From: Promethearchaeota archaeon
Lineage (GTDB): Archaea > Asgardarchaeota > Lokiarchaeia > Sigynarchaeales > SOKP01
Direction of reading: 5' to 3'
DNA: 8,160 bases
Assembly: GCA_014730295.1 (NCBI GenBank)
Contig: WJIN01000125.1
Coordinates: forward strand, 1-8,160
In this document: piece after piece, positions 6,501-8,160 of the stretch
Layout of the letters: the number at the start of each line of letters is the position of its first letter
How positions within the stretch are numbered: position 1 is the first letter of the stretch
Notes under the pieces: generated by a model
The model's input: the letters and a program-made list of their open reading frames with translations, nothing else
The model's database searches: none
Told to the model about the DNA's origin: nothing
Position numbers and translations under genes: made by a program

Positions 6501-7559
6501 ATCTTTAGATTTTTTTGGAAGATTTTGAGCATCAGAAATCCAACTATCCTTTTGTTGGAGAAGAGCACGACATACAAAACTTAGTGAATTCGCCGCTTGA
6601 GCAAATTTTCCTGAATGTGTTTCATTTTTTAAGGTTAAAATTCCAGATTCAAATAGATCTGCTAATTCTGTATCCAAATTAAGAAGAATTCTATAAATTT
6701 TCTCATCTAAAAGATTTCTTAATTTAGTAAGTGCTTTACCATAATATTTGTCTAAATCATTTTTTACTTCCTTTAAAGATTGATATCTCTCATTGATATT
6801 ACTTTTAGTCATTTTAGCAATAATTTCATCAAAGGAAACATCAAAATTCCCATTTTCTCCACTAATGGATTGATTTGTTCCCCCTGGAAAACTATCAGTT
6901 AATAATTCATGAATCAATCTTCCCAATGCACAAATATCGATGCGGGGATCATCAGAAGACCTCTTTTCATTAATATAGTATTGATTTGAATGAAATTCAT
7001 CAGAGGGTGTCTGAATGAGTTCTTTTTTATATTCATCTGGGAAATGAGACATTCCAAAATCAGCTACTTTAATGCTATTATCATCAAAAACAAGTATATT
7101 TTTTGGCTTTATATCTCGATGGATAATCAATTTATCATGTAAATGTATTAGACCCTCCAGAATCTCATTTAAAATTCTCTTTACTTCTAAAGGCTTTTCT
7201 TTTATATTCTTTGATTTGAAATAGTCCTTAAGATTCTCTCTAGCTTTAGGCATTATATAGAATGGTAACTCCAGACCATCATAAACACACCTCCCAATAT
7301 CAATAGCGGGCATAATATTTGGATGATCCAATTTTCGTTGTATATCTCTTTCATTAATAAAACGTTTGAGAGCCTCATCAAGCTTTTCTTTATCTTTAGT
7401 ACGAGAAAATATTTTTGCTACAAACTGAAAATCCTCTGAATCAATACATAAACAAACATTTCCACCTCCTCCTTTATCTATCTCATCAATAATTTCGTAC
7501 TCTTTTCCATTCTCACATATTAACTTAGAATCTTTGATCTTTCCTAACTTTAAAATCAT
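3507..7559 (-). CDS. Ser/Thr protein kinase fused to giant helical region
   Basis: A 1350-residue protein. Residues about 21-272 are a full eukaryotic-type (Hanks) kinase. It has a Gly-rich loop at G30-G33, Lys49 in VAKIF, Glu70 of helix C, and HPNI at 79-82. The catalytic loop is H147-R148-D149 with Lys151 and Asn154; DFG is at 167-169, with Asp208 in DICALG and Arg258 in NERYQSL. All catalytic residues are present; the APE motif is degenerate (YYINEK, about 194-199). It should phosphorylate Ser/Thr on unknown targets. The remaining 1080 residues are apparently all-helical with no clear membrane segment. Around 1088-1200 (FPIENQDLWKIAWESF..., HHFFEHSDVKARSRAMW) and at the C-terminus (TPMEVLKVIELLLKG) the pattern recalls the helical tails of large bacterial defence proteins with SIR2 or STAND domains. 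That likeness is from memory and unproven. ATG 7559 has a weak AAGGGT (7566-7571) before it. GC is low throughout and the gene is intact. It may be a sensor kinase. Confidence 0.88.
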   Translation of the reverse strand: MILKLGKIKDSKLICENGKEYEIIDEIDKGGGGNVCLCIDSEDFQFVAKIFSRTKDKEKLDEALKRFINERDIQRKLDHPNIMPAIDIGRCVYDGLELPFYIMPKARENLKDYFKSKNIKEKPLEVKRILNEILEGLIHLHDKLIIHRDIKPKNILVFDDNSIKVADFGMSHFPDEYKKELIQTPSDEFHSNQYYINEKRSSDDPRIDICALGRLIHELLTDSFPGGTNQSISGENGNFDVSFDEIIAKMTKSNINERYQSLKEVKNDLDKYYGKALTKLRNLLDEKIYRILLNLDTELADLFESGILTLKNETHSGKFAQAANSLSFVCRALLQQKDSWISDAQNLPKKSKDLKMSLINELEDVCRFFASISNYDEKTNELEFGERVQNLEELIEGLLKSNIKIISDLDILLNKKDPTIEDVDKLIDLLGNPSHSQYFFSRLKSPKWLDLLIQKDFFIEPSLKSAEPSFMVHIWPQVNYLINISPIRSEKVLKIIENLSNIIDVTIFRSILLCLYNMPVETAKKALPFIKKWTIKYHSIPELVYLKKLINNFIYKNEIDTTFELLNYLFNIKKPAKKDFPIVSDKLSFLLSDYEDIIKKVVDIDKITNEPRFLKLLCNSLIETLNLESHMETEKYQDYSEVWKKNIKKVEGSYMSEDTKNLLTDQIRDYFLLIGSENSELLLNGFKILEDYHWTIFIRMRLFLLNEFSDILSEQINVYFSQKDLFFNDSVWAEYYTLLKNQFSALEDEMKHQIFNWLMEGPDFSKYGVSVEDFTDEEEYHSWKNRRISSWIRRRSDPIKEHLPSELSEIYKNSIQKDGEIRNPQYFRYIESPRFYTGSPLKESEIMNLEIDELISYLKTWNPSMEDFFSSKNGLGVTLSRLISEKIDKLEALLDKLEEIPKEYLSHMINGFISAIRNKKDIDLVDNLRKIISFFNQNKSEFTPLKHLDLIREVNNLLKEVLNIDDLTLSDELIKMIWTTISDFLDMKLEEIDRPQISLHYNDFVNYSINTVRGNIVQTFFSYALYHARRVGQDEKSKMVIEVKETLENLINPKKESVEIIHSILAYNLFNLFYLDEEWTKSKIELIFPIENQDLWKIAWESFISYNYLNQKAYKILEEYYKKAIYEYNDLSFSNKAIEGLASHIILLFVHNLADFKEGSIVHHFFEHSDVKARSRAMWFNLKIWDSYKNTEQQSNILDKLLELWKYRLEKIKNVNPSKIEVFNKELQWYVNLFDKLPIGKDQILILNDILKLTVEKLSSPRLFLLDVIKKYVDITPMEVLKVIELLLKGSENILLVTGNDQKIIDIIDEIIKTKGLDAYKDIIRRIVEELIEKANFEITKAEFYKDLNL
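3508..3525. repeat. 18-bp perfect palindrome at convergent gene ends
   Basis: TAAAGATTTAAATCTTTA overlaps the kinase stop codon (3507-3509) and its last codons, 38 bases after the HNH stop. It could fold as a short AT-only hairpin in transcripts from either side and mark a bidirectional end. Partly coding sequence, so it may be chance. Confidence 0.3.
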
Positions 7560-7591
7560 TCAATTACCCTTTCGGTTTTAACTCCATAAAA

Positions 7592-7599
7592 TTATATAT
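7592..7599 (-). promoter_or_regulatory. TATA-like box for the kinase gene
   Basis: On the minus strand TATATAAT lies about 33-40 bases before the kinase ATG, which would give a start near 7566-7570 and a leader of roughly ten bases including AAGGGT. Directly upstream is AGTACTTTTT (7605-7614 on the plus strand AAAAAGTACT), also found at 2087-2096 before the winged-helix gene. Confidence 0.45.
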
Positions 7600-7674
7600 T
7601 TTTTAAAAAGTACTGAATTTGATTTTTTCTATATTTAATATGGAATTACATTTATAAAATTATAATGTTTAAGA

Positions 7675-7689
7675 GATGAGTACTTCATC
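7675..7689. repeat. Small hairpin at the end of the minus-strand remnant
   Basis: GATGA (7675-7679) and TCATC (7685-7689) are reverse complements around GTACT. On the minus strand the hairpin starts within the TGA stop of the remnant (7688-7690). It may be part of that gene's old 3' end. No clear T-run follows. Confidence 0.2.
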
Positions 7690-7825
7690 ATTTCATTTTT
7701 TTACTTTTTACCGTATTTTTTTCTGCTGCTCGTTGTGCTCTTGCCATAAAACCTTTATATTTTCCAGTTTTATTAGCATGAGATTGGATTCTTCGAGATA
7801 ACCGAGGAAAATATTCGAGATATGT
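7688..7825 (-). pseudogene. C-terminal remnant of a basic protein
   Basis: A 45-codon minus-strand frame ends in TGA (7688-7690) and is closed upstream by TAA at 7826-7828. It reads like the tail of a basic, possibly nucleic-acid-binding protein: LSRRIQSHANKTGKYKGF, then MARAQRAAEKN and a Lys-rich end SKKMK. The only plausible start is an internal ATG giving 19 residues, so the frame looks 5'-truncated. The credible part stops close to where GC rises and a plus-strand frame begins (about 7783-7825). The likely cause is a recombination or insertion junction that removed the 5' end. The family is not recognised. Confidence 0.3.
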
Positions 7826-8160
7826 TTAGCGACTCCCAAGGAGATCCCATCCTATTCGAAGTAAAATCCAGGAAGACAGGCAACCACGAGTCCGGGATCC
7901 CGATCCTCACGACTAAGGATGGGGGCGGCAACAAAATCCACGGGCTCTGGGATTTTCACTTCAACGATGTCCCTTTCAATGAAAAACTTATGGTTTTTAA
8001 TGATAAAATAGAGAATTATCGCCTTGCTTTAGAGACTTTTAAAGGGACTTCAAACTCGGGCAAGAAAGCCTTTTTAGAGTTTCTGAAAACCTCTAAGTAT
8101 AATAACTTAAGGAGCAACTTTTACGATGATGCCGAAGAATTTGCGAATGAAATGCAGACA
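7822..8160 (+). CDS. Unrecognised protein, partial at window edge
   Basis: At least 113 residues from ATG 7822, continuing past the window. The frame is open back to 7777 and the extra 15 codons look protein-like (IGFFEITEENIRDMFSD), but no ATG, GTG or TTG lies there. GAGGA (7804-7808) is 13 bases before the ATG, rather far. Visible sequence: a likely strand ILFEVKSRKTG, a Gly-rich turn DGGGNKIHGLWDFHF, then Lys/Glu-rich helices with GKKAFLEFLKTSKYNN. No membrane segment or known motif is seen. GC is about 42% by hand count over 7821-8160, with codons such as ATC, CTC, TCC and CCC that are rare in the kinase gene, so it has a different origin or the window crosses a junction. It may itself be 5'-truncated. 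No function can be assigned. Confidence 0.6.
   Translation, partial: MFSDSQGDPILFEVKSRKTGNHESGIPILTTKDGGGNKIHGLWDFHFNDVPFNEKLMVFNDKIENYRLALETFKGTSNSGKKAFLEFLKTSKYNNLRSNFYDDAEEFANEMQT

Noticed and set aside
377..7825. Idea that the two C-terminal remnants come from the same family or form flanking repeats
   Set aside because: Only a vague likeness (S-A-N/G-Y residues and a basic tail) could be found; there is no shared nucleotide stretch and no alignment worth reporting.
1..8160. CRISPR array, tRNA genes, complete insertion sequence or integrase attachment site
   Set aside because: No regularly spaced repeats, cloverleaf-like segments, transposase motifs or matching long terminal repeats were seen on reading the window.

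Overview
This AT-rich window looks archaeal. Three promoters have a TATA-like box about 25-30 bases before an ATG or a short leader, and two of those genes have no Shine-Dalgarno and look leaderless. The one strong ribosome site (3221-3231) matches the archaeal/bacterial anti-Shine-Dalgarno. A low-GC archaeon is the best guess, possibly an Asgard/Lokiarchaeia-like or other mesophilic lineage, but nothing here fixes the taxonomy. No tRNA, rRNA, CRISPR array or complete insertion sequence was seen.

Layout. (1) 1-655 is mostly non-coding and decayed. It holds a palindrome, one doubtful 44-codon ORF, and a minus-strand open frame (377-565) that resembles the C-terminus of a lost gene. (2) 656-1990 is a divergent pair. 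A small Pol-beta-fold nucleotidyltransferase with an intact active site (minus) faces a 288-residue protein (plus) whose C-terminus looks like a HEPN/DUF4145-type domain with an R-x6-H motif. (3) 2185-3469 is a two-gene operon: a winged-helix protein with two CxxC...HxxC zinc-site candidates, translationally coupled to a minimal HNH nuclease. Its leaderless promoter sits inside a cluster of GAAC-type repeats. (4) 3507-7559 (minus) is one 1350-residue protein: a complete Ser/Thr protein kinase domain followed by about 1080 residues of apparently all-helical sequence. (5) 7560-8160 contains a minus-strand C-terminal remnant. Near 7780-7825 the base composition shifts sharply to higher GC, and an unrecognised ORF begins there and runs off the window.

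No gene here is housekeeping. A nucleotidyltransferase next to a HEPN-like protein, a DNA-binding zinc protein with an HNH nuclease, and a kinase fused to a giant helical region together suggest an accessory or defence-type island, with gene debris at both edges. Whether the modules act together is inference; they are not co-transcribed. The best candidates for something undescribed are the divergent NTase/HEPN-like pair and the giant kinase.
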